From: Diphasiastrum complanatum | Taxonomy: Eukaryota; Streptophyta; Lycopodiopsida; Lycopodiales; Lycopodiaceae | Assembly (NCBI GenBank): GCA_029204225.1 | Contig: CM055092.1 | Location: 18,779,222-18,843,221 of the forward strand | DNA length: 64,000 nt | Direction of reading: 5' to 3' | Shown: piece by piece, positions 37,001 to 51,000 of the stretch | Layout: each line of letters opens with the position of its first letter | How positions within the stretch are numbered: position 1 is the stretch's first letter | Position numbers and translations under genes: made by a program | The notes under the pieces: model-generated | Seen by the model: the letters and a program-made list of their open reading frames with translations, nothing else | Databases searched by the model: none | Told to the model about the DNA's origin: nothing

Positions 37001-40000
37001 CCAAGAAAAAGATATTTTTCTGCATTTACAATTTTTGTTTTTTTTAATCTTTTTGATAACTTTTATAGAGTCCTCCAAAGAATCTTTGATCAAGCCACTC
37101 TGGTGAATCCTCTTTTTCTATCTCCTCTTTCACTCCATAAAGACTTAGAGTGGAAGCCATCAAAAAAAGTTTTTTTGCAGCATTTTTAATCCCAAGTTTC
37201 AATCAAGGGAATTTTGCTTTGCTACTTCACTCAAGCAGCTCTTTTATCCCATGGAAATCCATTGCAATTCCAACAGACCAAACCTAACTTTAATTTAGAT
37301 TCCTTGACCTTCTTTTGCTATTTGGTAGGAGGATCTTTCAAAATGCTTTTCCATGCTGTAGGGCAACCCACTTGTCTTCCGCTGTCCACTGTAGCCCATT
37401 CAATGCAAACCTCCGCTTGTTGGGTAGGAGTGAGATCTTCGTCCACTTATACATTCATGCCCTTAAGTTTTGCTCTTTTTTGTAGAGCAAATTTTCTTGT
37501 TTTGGTGTCATAAAAATCTCACTAAAAGCACCCTATCTCGATCTGGATTTTCTTTTCCCAACCTAAAGGATTCTTGAATACTATCCACCTCTATTCCAAT
37601 GTTTTCAATGAGGAAACCTTATTATGGGAAGCTTTTTTCTCTCTACATATCCTTTGACAATTAAATTGGAAGCCCTCTTCAAAATTTATTGTTCTTCCTT
37701 TACCACAAAGCTGACCTCCTTTGACAATGTCACTTTGTCAAGTGGTTTGTTGTCCACCGATCCCTTAACCATATTCGCTCAAGAAGAGATCTCCACCTTG
37801 TGTTGGGAAATCGCCTCCTCCAAGCTTAGAACCATAGCTTGAAGTTCCAAAATGATGTCCATTTGTACTGCATCTTCAATCCTCTTGATACGTAGATCAA
37901 AATCAATACCGTTGACCTTCTCCAAAGAAGAATCCTCGTCAAGAGCAAAGATACGAATCTCATAATTTTCTTAAGCATTTCACTTTTGATAAAAGTTCGC
38001 TTTTCTCCTTATTTAATGATGATATCTCCAAACGTGACAATTCCATCTCCATATTGCCCATCTTTACCAATATTTCTTCAACTTTGTTATGAACAGATTC
38101 ACAGATTTTGGTATCAATGATGCATAAAAGACAGCAAAAAACATTCACAAAGCATTCTTCAACTAAGAAACTATATGAATATCAATGGCTGCCGATAGCT
38201 TAGGCAGATCTCCAAAATAGTACAACTCCCCTACAAGATGCCCAAGACTCAAAATGATCAAAGCTACTAAATGACCAGTCTTAGTGGTTATTTATAGTGG
38301 ACAAAACCTACCTCCCTTCATATAGAATTGGAGGGAAGGTGAAATTCAAAAATTAGGGCCAAAATTAGAAAACCATGTAAATGGTGTTTCTAGGCCTGTC
38401 ACATGTAATATAACTGCGTGTCCAAAAATAGAGAAGGATGGACTATAATTTATGTCCATAAAACTCCCTCCATCTAAAACATTGCCCTCAATGTGGGCTA
38501 AAAAATATCTTAACTACCAGAGCTACTTTAGTACCGCTGTATTGTTGTTTTCTTTCTTGGGTTATACATTTCGTGCTAGTGGCGTCAGTCCAATAGCCGA
38601 ATACCCTATCGACGCAGAAAATCGCTTTTAGTACAATGAAGCTAAGAGAGTTTTATCTCAATTCTAGTAGTTTCTAAGGCTAGATCAGTATGTAAGCAAC
38701 GACAGTCGTAGGGCAATTGAGATATTTTCATCAACAAGTGATGGAGAATCAATAGCTGGAGCAACAAGAGCATCAGGACCATCAATACCAGGCAAATCAG
38801 TAGGACGTACAACAGGAACAACATGTGAATCAGGAATTGCATCAATAGCATCAGGAACATTAGCAAGATGTGGATCAGCAATTGCAATAGCAGGGGCAAA
38901 AAGTGGTGCATCATCAAGTGCAGAAGCCGTAGTCCCGTAGTAAGGCATGAAGCGAGCGAGCCCATTCCTGCAGTAAAGGTGAGTGTGGAATTGGACAATA
39001 TATGATGCAAAATGACTCGAACTTGTAAAATAGCAGCAGGTTAAAATGGAAAAAGTTCTGGATCATTCTGTAATGAAGAATCACATGGCTCATTGGGAAA
39101 AAGAGACGAACGTAGTAGACTAACATGAAAAATATCTCAAGCACGTGTAGTGACAGGTAACTGTAAACGGTAAGTAACAGGGCTAAGCTTCTCGACAATC
39201 ACTAAAGGACCATAATAACGAGCAGACAGTTTTTTAGTAAGAGAACGACCTTGAACAAACTTATGACGTGCAAATGAAAGGCGAACATAAACAGACTGGC
39301 CCTCAGTATACTCTATAAAAGACCTATGACGATCAGTCAAGGACTTATAACGATGTTGAGCTCACGCCAAATGCTGTTGTGCCTGTACAATATAATTACG
39401 AGAATTAGTAAGAAAAGAAGGCAAAGTAACAGGAATTTCATCAGGAGAGGGTGGAATACCTGGAAGCAACGGAGAATATCCATTAGCCAGCAGAAATGGA
39501 GACACACTTGTACTAGTATTGACAGAACTGCTATAGTTGTATTATGCAAAACACAAATGTTGATCCCAATCTCGACCAGAAGGTGAGACAAAGTTACGTA
39601 AATAATCTTCAACAATACGATTAAGGACTTCAGCCTGGCCATCAGCAGAAGAGTGATAGGCTGTTCCCATAAAAATTTTAATATTTAAGATACGCATAAG
39701 TTCAGTCCAAAACCCAGAAGTAAAACGAGTGACACGGTCTGTAAGAATAGAACTAGGGAGACCATGTAATCGAAAAATGTCAGATAAAAAGATACGAGCG
39801 CACTGTTCTGCAGTAATGGTAGCACGAATATGAATGAAATGTGCCTGTTTAGAAAAATGATCCACGACAACAAGACAAGTATCATGGCCACGCTGTGTGT
39901 GTGGTAAGCCCAAAACTAAGGAAGCGGGACTCGGACGCGAACGCGCCAGGGGTGCGTCCGCGTCTGTTTTTTTTTTTTTAAAAAAAAAAATGGCGTCCAT

Positions 40001-43000
40001 CATCGAGGATTGGAGGTGGAGCACGGGGAATGAACTCATGCCAAAAAGCACTCGCGGAAGAGCTGTGGAGAAGTCCAATAAGTCGTTTCTCTGAATCATC
40101 ATAGGTTTGCTTCTTACGTTGAAGTAAACGTGTACAGAGACGACAAGTGGAGCGTAAGAGATGGGGGGTGTGTATGCGTGCATGTGTGACAAAGTGATGA
40201 TGAGAATGACACTCATCGTCATACCAACGGGGTCATACTGATCTAGACTTGGTAGGTTTGTTATTATTGTTGTGAGTTTTGGAGGGAAAGGCTACCGTTG
40301 CTGCAGAATGGAGTGCACTAGTAAGCGAGCAGTGAGGGGGGAAGATGTGGAGCAAAATGAGAAGTGAGCGGTGATAGGCTGGAACAAGTGAGTGATCAAA
40401 GATGTATTTGGGTGCACGACCAACGATGGGGGTGATAACTTTCTAGATGAAGAGATAGTTCCAAGACTGAAGGAAAGGAAGGAATGATTAGAGCGAGTGG
40501 TAGGAGAAATATGAAAGTCATGTATGAGGGATATGGAGGATGGTGAGGTATTTGACAATGCTATGTCCGCCACTGTGAGGATGACAAGTATATCTACCCA
40601 ATTCAGGCCAGCAAGCTAGACCATTAAAAATGGCCAACTCAGGAGCTTCACCCAACTGCAATAGGTACTCACCATAGGTGGTAATGGGGCCCACAATATC
40701 CTCTGAGGTCCTGGTAACTCTCATGTCATCACCATCAACGACACGAACACGAAGCTGGTCTGTACAATCATAGAAGTCTCTTTGCCGTGAAGTAATCATG
40801 GCATTAAAGTCGCCAATGAGAAAAATGTAACCTCGCTCTGCATATCTGAGAATATCCATAGAAAGGTCACTGTAAGGTGAACCAACACCCTCCACAAAGG
40901 TAGAGGACACTGGAGGAAAGTAACAAGCTGCAACAAAAATGTTCCTATCTGAACCAATGCTATGTCCATCAATGTGGCACCAAATATATCATCAGTGCTT
41001 ATCATGAGTAATGACCTCAAAAATAGGGTGTAGTGACTCCTTGTATAAGCAAGCAACTCCACCTGAGCCTCTACTACTAGTGGATCTCATCTCATGTCGG
41101 TAGACTAAATCCCATTTGTAACCTAGGTAAAAAAGGTAATCCTCTCTCCTGACTCTTATGAGTCTCCATGAAGAGTAGTAGATCGCTCTCACCTATGAAG
41201 TCAATCAGGTCACCAGCAGTCGACATTGAATGTATGTCATTACAGTTCCAAACAATCTCAAGAATTTTTGATGCGCTATATCTAGTAACCAAAATGAACA
41301 TAGAATCCTATTTAGTTCAGTAAGTCATTACTAGGAGGATCAAGTTGAGGTCAGAGTTTTTTTTTTTTTTTTCCTATGGTACTGAGCTATGACCCAAATC
41401 TAATAGGACAAAAAAGGGAAGCCTAATATATATTGGGAGTTTCTCTCTCTAGCCTCACCCCTAGCTACCACTAGCTACATACCCTACCTACTCACCTACT
41501 CACCTATCTACCAAGTTTGAGAAGTTTTTAGCACTGACGAGGGTTCAGATGGCTCATCGGGCTTTGAGTCTTATTTTTCACTTTGAACTTTTGCTGTCCT
41601 CAGAGTTAGAATTCGATTTTTGTTTATAAGATCCTTCATAGATGCTCCAAAGCTGGTAAGGAACTTTTGCTGTCCTCAGAGAAAACGTAAACGGACAATC
41701 TGCAATTGGGCAAAGGTTGTCTGAGCAGTTTTGAGCATGTTTGTGTTTTTGAGAAATTTTTACAAAGAGTTTTATGATTTTTTGGACTTTTTGTAATGCT
41801 ACTTTAAATGGGTTGGGAGATAACCTTTGTTGATCTGATTGGAGATTCTATTGATATTTGCTTCTGAGCTTATTGATGGAGTCATGAAGATTCTTTGCGA
41901 GGGTTTTGTGAGTTATGGCCTATGATAGCCAAAAGCAGTGGTTTCCCCTCCAACCTGGCAACAACACTTGTTTTTTATAGTTTTCTTGGTGTTAAGAATG
42001 ATTTAGACTTGTATAGATTCTATTCTATCTTCTAACACTTCTAAGTGCTAATCCCCACAAAAAAACTACAAATCCCACAATTCATCCACTCTAACTACTA
42101 GCCAAGCGTAGGACCAACAAAAACTATTAGAAAATGCAATTTCTAGCTCTACCACTCACCCAATCATCACAAAAAAACTAAAACTAATCAAGCACAAATG
42201 AGTATTAACTAATTCCTTGGCAATGATGCCAAAAATTGTAGTGGCCTCGTGTTACCTTTCCTTGCTTTTACATCCAATGTCCATGGAATAGCAAAATCAC
42301 AAAAAAGCAACTATGCTGTCATGCGAAAGTTCATTCCCAAGGTAGTGTTACCTTGTCTTGAGCTTGGTTAGTCCTCTTCCTACTACATATTTACCCAACT
42401 GCAATCCTAGTTACCACAATCCTATTTACCACAAGGAAAACAAATAAATCACAACGCTTCAAGAAGATTAGGGGAGGTTCTCACTCTCTCACTGTTCCTT
42501 AGAAATTACATACAATCAATTGAAAGGCTTGACAACGCCATTGTTCATGTAAGCATTAGAAAAGAAGATTAAAGGCAAGAAAGCAAGGATGTTCTAATTG
42601 CATAGCAGAGTCTCCTCCTAATTGAACATGTACAAAGGGTGCTCTTTTATTCTTGGGGAAGTCATTGCCCCTCTACTCCTATTTTTTGTTATAGAATCAC
42701 AATGATTCTAATTGAAGCCCTTGAACTAAATCTGATGGTGCCAAATGGGCAAAAGAGACACTCACATGATTCATGCCTTTCACCAATTTGCCAAACTTAG
42801 CTTTAGCTTTTCAGTTCTAACTTGACTTTTAGGGCTTCAACTTTTTTAACTCAATCCTATGATCTCTAAGTTACAACTCAATCAAATCAACTGTGTTCAT
42901 TGAGTTGGACTCAGGCAAGCAGGGCATCAGAGCCCTCGCACTTATTTACTCTAATTACACAAAATTTATTTACAAGGCACACCAAGTTCCTAACAACAGC

Positions 43001-45008
43001 CAATGAGTCTCGATCATTGCATTAAGATGTTGCTCCCGCATGCGGTATTTGCATTTGTGTTGCATCCTAGTATGGGATGGAGTGTACATGCACTGTGCTT
43101 ATGCATGGGTCTTGGCTATTATGGGTTAGGGGTACCTACATGCAATTGACATGCATGGGATTTGGGCATGGACGGATAGTACGCTTACATGTGGATTCAG
43201 TGCATGGGCATATGGGGTTGGTTCTACACTCTATATATACCCTCACCCGTGTCCATGAGGAGAGAGTCTGCGGTTGTTATGTTGTCGGATTGGTAAGCGC
43301 TTCCTATCGTTGTGATTTGCCAAATTCCCTAGTACTCGGGGGCTAGATCAGAGGAGATCTGGTTGGTTGGGTCGGTTTCGTCCACTGCACTGCTCTTGGA
43401 GCTCTATCCGGATTGGGAGTCTTGGGAGACGTTTTATTGGTATCAGAGCAGCCAATCGGATCGTATGAGCAGCTTGGTGTGGACCGGTTTATGGTGGAAT
43501 TGAATCAACGACAATCCGAACAGTTTCGGTAAATCGGTGGTCTTCCAAGTAGGTGTTCTACCTTTTTTTGGTTGAATCGGTTTGGAACGGTTTTGTGATT
43601 GTTGTTTTGAATTTGGCTTTTCTGGTGGTGTGCATGCACTGATAAGTTTTCTGGTTATTCTTATTATTGGATTTTTGGTTTTGGAATGGAGTTGAAGATT
43701 GCATGGGGTTTTGGAATCCTTTTCTGTTGAAGATGAGGGATTGAAGCTTGCTGTAAATCTTTAGGATGCTTATGTGAATAGCCTTGGGAATCCGGGATTT
43801 TCAAAGTTATTCATGGGAAGCATCAGCCAGTCCTATACTCCTGTCCTTCTAACCCAATAAGCTGGGTGGTTGCTGGCTGTTATTTAGGAGTGGAGGAAAC
43901 CGAAACTGGAAATATTGTGTAATAAGAGTAGGAAATTGGTTGCATGTCAGTGATTAGCCATTTATGCTACCTGTGAATTATGCTACCTGTGAATTGTTTG
44001 TTCTAAAGTTTTGCTATGTCAATGCAAACTGTGAATGATGCTTACAGAGCACCATGCTGTTTGCTGATTTTTACAGCTTGTATGGACCTGATCTCTTCTG
44101 AGAGCTTTAGGATGGAAGAACATATTGAGAAGAGGGAGTAGAGCATAGTAACTGGAAATGGCAATGAGTAATTGCATGCATGCTAGTTTTGCATGTTTTT
44201 GATCCTCGACTGTCAGCAAATTGACTGTAAGCTAAAGTAAAACAAGAACTAATGAATTTCGAGCAGGTTTGCTGAAAATCGTGGTGCATGTGTCGTGGTC
44301 AGCAGTGATGGCTGATGGTAAGGCCTTCCCACGGACTGTAGGCGCTGTCCATTCCTTCCCTAACCCTGCATAGATGCTTGGTGTGGTTCCTTGTTGTATA
44401 GCAAGGGAATCCAAGCTTTTTTGAAATAAAACCTTGTTCCCTTTCGGTGGCTTGGCTGGCGGCTGGATGTCCTGTTAGTGTTGGCAGGCCGCGTGCTCCT
44501 CCTGTGGGCAGTTTGGGGTCATGGCGCGCTCCTCCTGGTTGTGGCCGGGGGGAGTCCTGCATCTTCAAAGCATTGCCCCATTTTGGCCCCAGCTTCACCA
44601 CAACCACACATTGTTTTTTTTGGATGCCTGGGCGCCACGTGTCCAGGCAGCCAGAATATATCCCATAAGTGTTTCTATGAAATTTCTGAGAGGGCATATG
44701 TATACAAACTGCACATATTTCTCGTGTGTGTGTGCCTGGGTGCTGCACTGCCCGACGCCGCTTGCTCCCTGCCCGGCGCCCACCCTGGGGCTGCCCGGCG
44801 CCACCTGGTGCCTGCCTGGCTCCCCACCCCCACGCTGCCCGGCGCTTGCCCTGGCGCCCCCTGTGCTGCCCGGTGCCCACCCTGGTGCTCGCCCGTGATA
44901 TGGTTTTGGCGGGCACGGGCCCTGCGCCACGTGGCGCCCAAACACTGGGCTGGGGCCAAAACCCATTTGGCCCCAGGGCAGTGCCTTTAAGGCTCAACGC
45001 GGGGGGAG

Positions 45009-45074
<66 letters not shown>

Positions 45075-48000
45075 TGAGATCTGCTCGTTGCAGATGGCAG
45101 CAAGGTTATAATGTGGGCTCAGGGGGGGGGGCGCTATTGTAAAAAAGAAAAACTTGTGAGGTACCACAAGTGATTGTAGGGGGTGGGGTGGGGTTACTTG
45201 GGTTTTTGTTTTAGTATGGGGTTTTTGGCTCCCATATGTGTGGGTTTAGGAGGAAATGCCAACAGTTGTGGTTTCTTATTTGGAGTTTATAGTTTGGATT
45301 TTTTTTGTCCATGTTTGAAGAGCCGTATTTTTTGGCTGGAAGAGTAGTTGAGATATGTTAGTGGTAAATGTTGTTTTTTCAACTAAAAAGAAACCGTTTT
45401 TTTGTTTGATTGGTTTTCCGAATGGTTCTCGCACTTCTCATAGGGATTTTATGGTTGTGTTGGCCGACATGGAGCAAGAATTATTTGTCGAGGGTGTGCC
45501 ATCGCCAGTGCGAAGTGTGGGAAGTCCAGACAACAATTCGCAGTCAATTCTGGAAGTGATGAGCAAGGCATTGCTAGAAATTCACCAAAGTAATAAGCAG
45601 CGGGACGAACAAATTAAGTTTCTGTTGTCTCGACATGACACGGCATCCTCGACACACTTAGATTTTCAGCCATAAGTTTTTTCGGCGGACAAAAAATTCA
45701 AGCAGCTGGCAACAATGGAATCATGGCCTAACAGGTGGAATAGCTATTTCGCTCTACACGGGGTTCTTGAGGAAAAAAGAATGTCTTCCATTTTAAGTTA
45801 CTTGGAGGGTAAGGCCTATTGTTTGCCATGAAAAAAAAAAAAACACTTGTTAGGTACCACAAGTGATTGTACGGGGGGTTTTACTTGGATTTTTTTTTAG
45901 CATGGGGTTTTTGGCTCTCGTATGTGTGGGTTTAGGAGGGAATGCCAACAATTGTGGTTTCTTATTTGGAATTTACAGTTTGGATTTTTTTGTCCATCTA
46001 TGGGTGGAACAGTAGTTGAGATATGTTAGTGGTAAATGTCGTTTTTTCAACTGAAACTGTTTTTTTGTTTGTTTGGTTTACTAAACGGTTTCTTCTCATA
46101 GGGATTTTCTGGTTGTGTTGGCAGTTATGGCCGACATGGAACAAGAATTATTCGGCGAGGGTGTGCCATCGCTAGTGCAAAGTGTGGGAAGTCCGGACAA
46201 CAACCCGCAGATTTTGGATGTGATGAGCAAGGCACTGCTCGAAATTAACCAGAGTAATAAGCAGTGGGACAACCAAATTAAGTTTTTGTTGTCTCGACAT
46301 GACGCGACATCAGCGACACACTTAGATTTTCAGCCAGAAGGTTTTTCGGCGGACAAGAAATTCAAGCAGCCGGCAGCAGTGCAATCATGGCTTAACAGGT
46401 GGAATAGCTATTTTTACATGGGATGCTTTTCGGGATGTGTTCCTGAAAACATTCATGACTGTGGATGAGCGAGACTCCTATCAGCATTTTGTTGAACTTA
46501 AGATGGGATTGCGTGATTTGAATACGTATATCCTGGAGTTCATGGATCTCTTAACCAAAGTGCCGCATTTCCATAAGAAATACGCGGAGTGGCAATTTTT
46601 GAATGGACTTGCCCGTGGACTTTCAGATTGAGTGCAAGCGCAATCAATTGAACTCGTTGGAGGATGCCATCCGGATCGGACGTGTTTACGATCAGATTGT
46701 GGTAGCTTCCAAGAATCGGGGGCAAGAGAAGGGCTCGACAAATTACAACCTTGGAAAAAATCCAAGAAGTTTTTTGATGAACTCGAGGCAATAAATTTTC
46801 ACGTTCTAAACTTGGGCCAATCGGACATAATTTTAGGATATGAGTGGTTCTTTGGTAAATCTGATAGTTTGCATATTGATTTCAAGAAACATAAGTTACA
46901 GTTTATTGATTGTAGTGGTAGAAGTGTATCCATTTTTGGAGATGATACTTGTACGCAATTTCCGATGATTACATCGGCGGAATCAATAAAGGAAGCTCAC
47001 AATTTTGATTGTTGTATCTTGTTTTAAAATCTTGCTTAAGTGGGATTGTTTCTGAATCTTTTGATGTGAATGATAGTCCTAATGCAATTATTGATGGTAA
47101 TTTCATTGTGAATGATGGAAATTGGTATTGTAATTAGATCATGAACATGAAGAGGAACAATTATTAGCAGATTAAAGCAAGAAATTGGTGATGTATTCCC
47201 TTGTGAACTTCCACATGGTCTACCACTGTTTAGGTTTGTAGATCATAAAATAGAATTAATTCCGGGTAGTCAGCCTATCTTCCGACAACCGTATCGTTTT
47301 AGTCTGAAGGAAGAGGAGGAAGTGACTCGGCGAATTGAGGAGTATCTTTGTATGGGTCACATTCGGCCTAATAAGTCGCCATGGGGAGCGCCAGTTCTTC
47401 TGAAGGATAAGATGGACGATACTTTCCAAATGTGCGTTGACCATTAGGGGGCTGAATAAGGTTACCATTAAAAATAAATATTCGTTGCCTAGAATGGACG
47501 ATGTAGTTGATTGCTTGGTTGGAGCCAAGTACTTCACCAAGATTGATTTGATTACTGATTAGAATTCATCCGGATGATGTATCGAAAATGGGTTTTAGGA
47601 CAAGGTTTGGTCATTATGAATTCTTGGTTTTACTGTTCAGTTTAACCAATGCTACAGCCCCTTTCTAGCAGATGATGAATGATTTATTTCTTCCATATCT
47701 GGGAAAGTTTGTTGTGATGTTTTTGGATGATATACTCATCTATAGTGCATAAGAAGCATCTGCGTACCGTCTTAAGGATATTAAGACAGGAGAAGTTTTA
47801 TGCTAAAGAGTTGAAGTGTGAATTTTTTAAAAAGGAACTGTTATATCTTGGTCATGTCATATCTTGGAAGGGGATCATGATTGATCGGGAGAAGACAAAA
47901 ACGGTTCTAGAGTGGCCAATTCCTAAAACAATAAGAGAACTTAAATCATTTATGGGATTTATTGTTTTCTTTCGTAGGTTTATTTTGGATTATTCAATGA

Positions 48001-51000
48001 TAGCTACACTTGCCACTTTTTGAACTTTAATCGACCCAGTTTCAACCGTTATCAGAGATCTAGGTTGAAATCCATACATAAGCATAAACGGGCTATATCC
48101 TGTAGCCGAATGCTTACTACTATTATAAGCAACCTCAATCAATGGAAGATACCTTTCCCAATGAGATTGCCTAAGTGAAACAGATGCACAAAGCATCTAT
48201 TCCATCAATTGATTAGTCCTCTCTGTCGGACCATCAAATTTCGGATGATCAGTCAAGCCCATGCTCAGAAAAGTCGCAAGCTTTTCAAAAACTGCTATCC
48301 AAAATCGACTCGTAAATTTTGGATCCTGGTCACTAACAATATTAGATGGCAGTCCATATAATCTAAACAAATGCTCAACAAAAACTTGAGCTAACTCAGA
48401 CGCTTTCATTGTAGTCTTTACCGGAATAAACGTAGCCAATTTTGTTAACCGGTCAACTATGACCCAAATTGCATCATTCTGTTTATTCGTTTGTGGTAAA
48501 CCAACTACAAAATCCATCGAAATGCTATCCAACCGCTTGGTAGGAATATCCAACGGATGCAACAATCCACCAACCTTCAAGTGCTCCGCTTTATTCCGCT
48601 AACATTGATCACAATTCAACACATAAGATTCTACGAAAGGTTTTAACTTTGGCCAAAAAAAGTCTCTCCGTACCAAATCTAGTGTACGATGTATACCTGG
48701 ATCCCCAACACAAGGTGCGTCATGACATTCAGATAAATTATTCCATCCACTCCTAGTACACAAACCTTTCCCTTTCGAAACAAGATTCCGTTTTGGATGG
48801 AAATGTCATCCACTACCTTCATATCTTTCACAACCAACTGATCACCTTGCAAATCATTAACTGACTGAGAGCCTTTCAGAACCCTTTGCCAAATAGGTCC
48901 AAATGAGGATCTTTTTCATAAAGACCTCGAAATGAAAGATAGAAGTTCGTAGTGATTTCAGTGAACAACAACCCTCTCCAATTCGACTCAAGGCATCGGC
49001 CACTTGATTTGACGATCCTTTAATATATCTCAAATCAAGGTCGAATTCTTGCATCAGCTCAGCCCATCGAGCCTGTCGACCCGGGTCCTAAGGTCTTTCT
49101 AATTACAGAAATACTTTAATGGTTGGTAATCTAAGCACACTATAAATTGATACCATATAGATAATGTCTCCAAGTCTTCAATGCATGAACCACCGCAAAA
49201 AGTTCTTTTTCCTTAGTAGTATACCTAGTCTGAGCATCAAACAATTTTTTACCCTCATCCCCTCTTGAACTAGAATTCATAATCACTAGCATCCACTTTA
49301 ACCACGTAAGGTATATCGGGAGCTGCTATGACTAAAACCGGTGCTGAGACAATTAGCTCCTTAGTTAAAACTGGCATCCAATGTCTCATTCCACACAAGT
49401 GGAGGAATAGGCCTACCTTTACGAGTAAACGCATTGGGTGTTCATGCACTGTGCTTATGCATGGGTCTTGGCTATTATGGGTTAGAGTACCTACATGTAG
49501 TGATATGCATGGGAGTTAGGCATAGACTGATAGTACGCTTATATGTGGATTTAACGCATGGGCAGATGGGGTGGGTTCTACACTCTATATATACCCTTAC
49601 CCGTGTCCATGAGGATCATTGAAAGTCTGCCGCCGTTATGTTGTCGGATTGGTAAGCGCTTCCTATCTTTGTGATTTGCCAAATTCGCTAGTGCTTGAGG
49701 GCTAGAGCAGAGGATCTAGGATTGGTTGGGTCGTTTTCATCCACTGCACTTCCCCATTTTATTCTTGGAGCTCTATCCCGATTGGGAGTCTTCCTACGTC
49801 CAAGGCCTAATCTAGATAATAGTCGAGTAGGACCATGGGGTCACACCCGCATGCGGTATTTGCATGTGTTGCATCCTAATATGGGATAGGTTGTACATGT
49901 GCTTATTATTATGGGTTAGGGGTACCTACATGCAGTGACATGCATGGGAGGTAGGCATGGACTGGTAGGTAGTACGTTACATGTGGATTCAGTGCATGGG
50001 CAGACGGGATGGGTTCTACACTCTATATATACCCTCACTCGTGTCCATGAGGATCATTGAAAGTCTACGGCCGTTATGTTGTCGGATTGGTAAGCACTTC
50101 CTATCTTTGTGATGGGCCAAATTCCCTAGTGCTCGGGGGCTAGATCAGAGGAGATCTAGGATTGGTTGGGTCGGTTTGGAGCTCTGTCCGGATTGGGAGT
50201 CTTGGGAGACGTTTTACACCCTATCCCAGATGCGACCAAGATTGACTTTACTTGCACCTTATGCTACACCTACCTTGATAATATGTCGACTAAGTCCACA
50301 AATGAACCAATAGATCACGTTCTCAACCTGGTCACACCACAGTCAGAGCGTATCTTCTAAGAGTTGTTGATCCATACACCGTCCTAGAAGATCAGACGTT
50401 TTCAGTGCACTATGCAGACAAGACCGAGCAGAGGTGTGCGCATATGCCAATTAGGTTAGCACTTCAGGTCAATGAGGCCCATTACGTTGCTCTGGCTGTT
50501 GTGAGAACCGTCACATAGCTGAGTGTCTGACTGAAGGGACTTACTCCTTGTGATGTCATGACAACAGTTTTGGCCATACCTATACATAGTGTCTCTTAGT
50601 TAAACAAGAGAGAAAAAGCTTGCCTTTGTCCAAGGATCGTACCATGCAAAGTTTCATGTCACAACCTTATGTAGAAGGCAGAGAACGCATGAGCACATTG
50701 GAGTGCTCCGCCTTCTTTCCTTCAACTTGATTTAAAATAGACTTGATTAATTTGATTGGGCCTGCTATGAGACAATTACGTATTTTTTAGGTTGTAAATA
50801 GTCAGGGATGCCCATAAAGCCCTCAAAAGTCTATTTTATTGGGCATTTTAGCCTAGTGAAGGATTTGTATTCAAGTGTGTAGTAGAATTCTACTTACCAA
50901 GACATTAAAACTATGTTGTCCCATGAGAAAGCTGGCCCCTTTGAGTCCAAACAAGCGTCGATAACACATAGAATTTGAGTTGGAGAGAATGTCGTGATCA

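Larger units (their letters stand above)
43029..50218 (+). mobile_element. Ty3-gypsy element G4 with internal inversion and three LTR copies
   Basis: Plus-strand element: 5' LTR 43029-43436, primer-binding site 43438-43449, a GC-rich insertion, duplicated gag, protease remnant and RT up to 48022. Then 48023-49437 carries RNaseH and integrase on the minus strand, followed by a truncated LTR (49438-49792) and another LTR (about 49841-50218). Turning 48023-49437 round would place RNaseH and integrase directly after RT in the normal order, so it is an internal inversion. Many stops and frameshifts show it is dead. Confidence 0.82.

Noticed and set aside
43438-43449. tRNA gene
   Set aside because: The tRNA-Met-like words here and at 26616 are primer-binding sites without a cloverleaf. 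No tRNA or rRNA gene is visible in the window.
44299-45142. Several overlapping frames of 90-230 codons on both strands
   Set aside because: They are explained by the high GC content and repeats of the minisatellite island; no domain is recognisable and frames on both strands are equally open.
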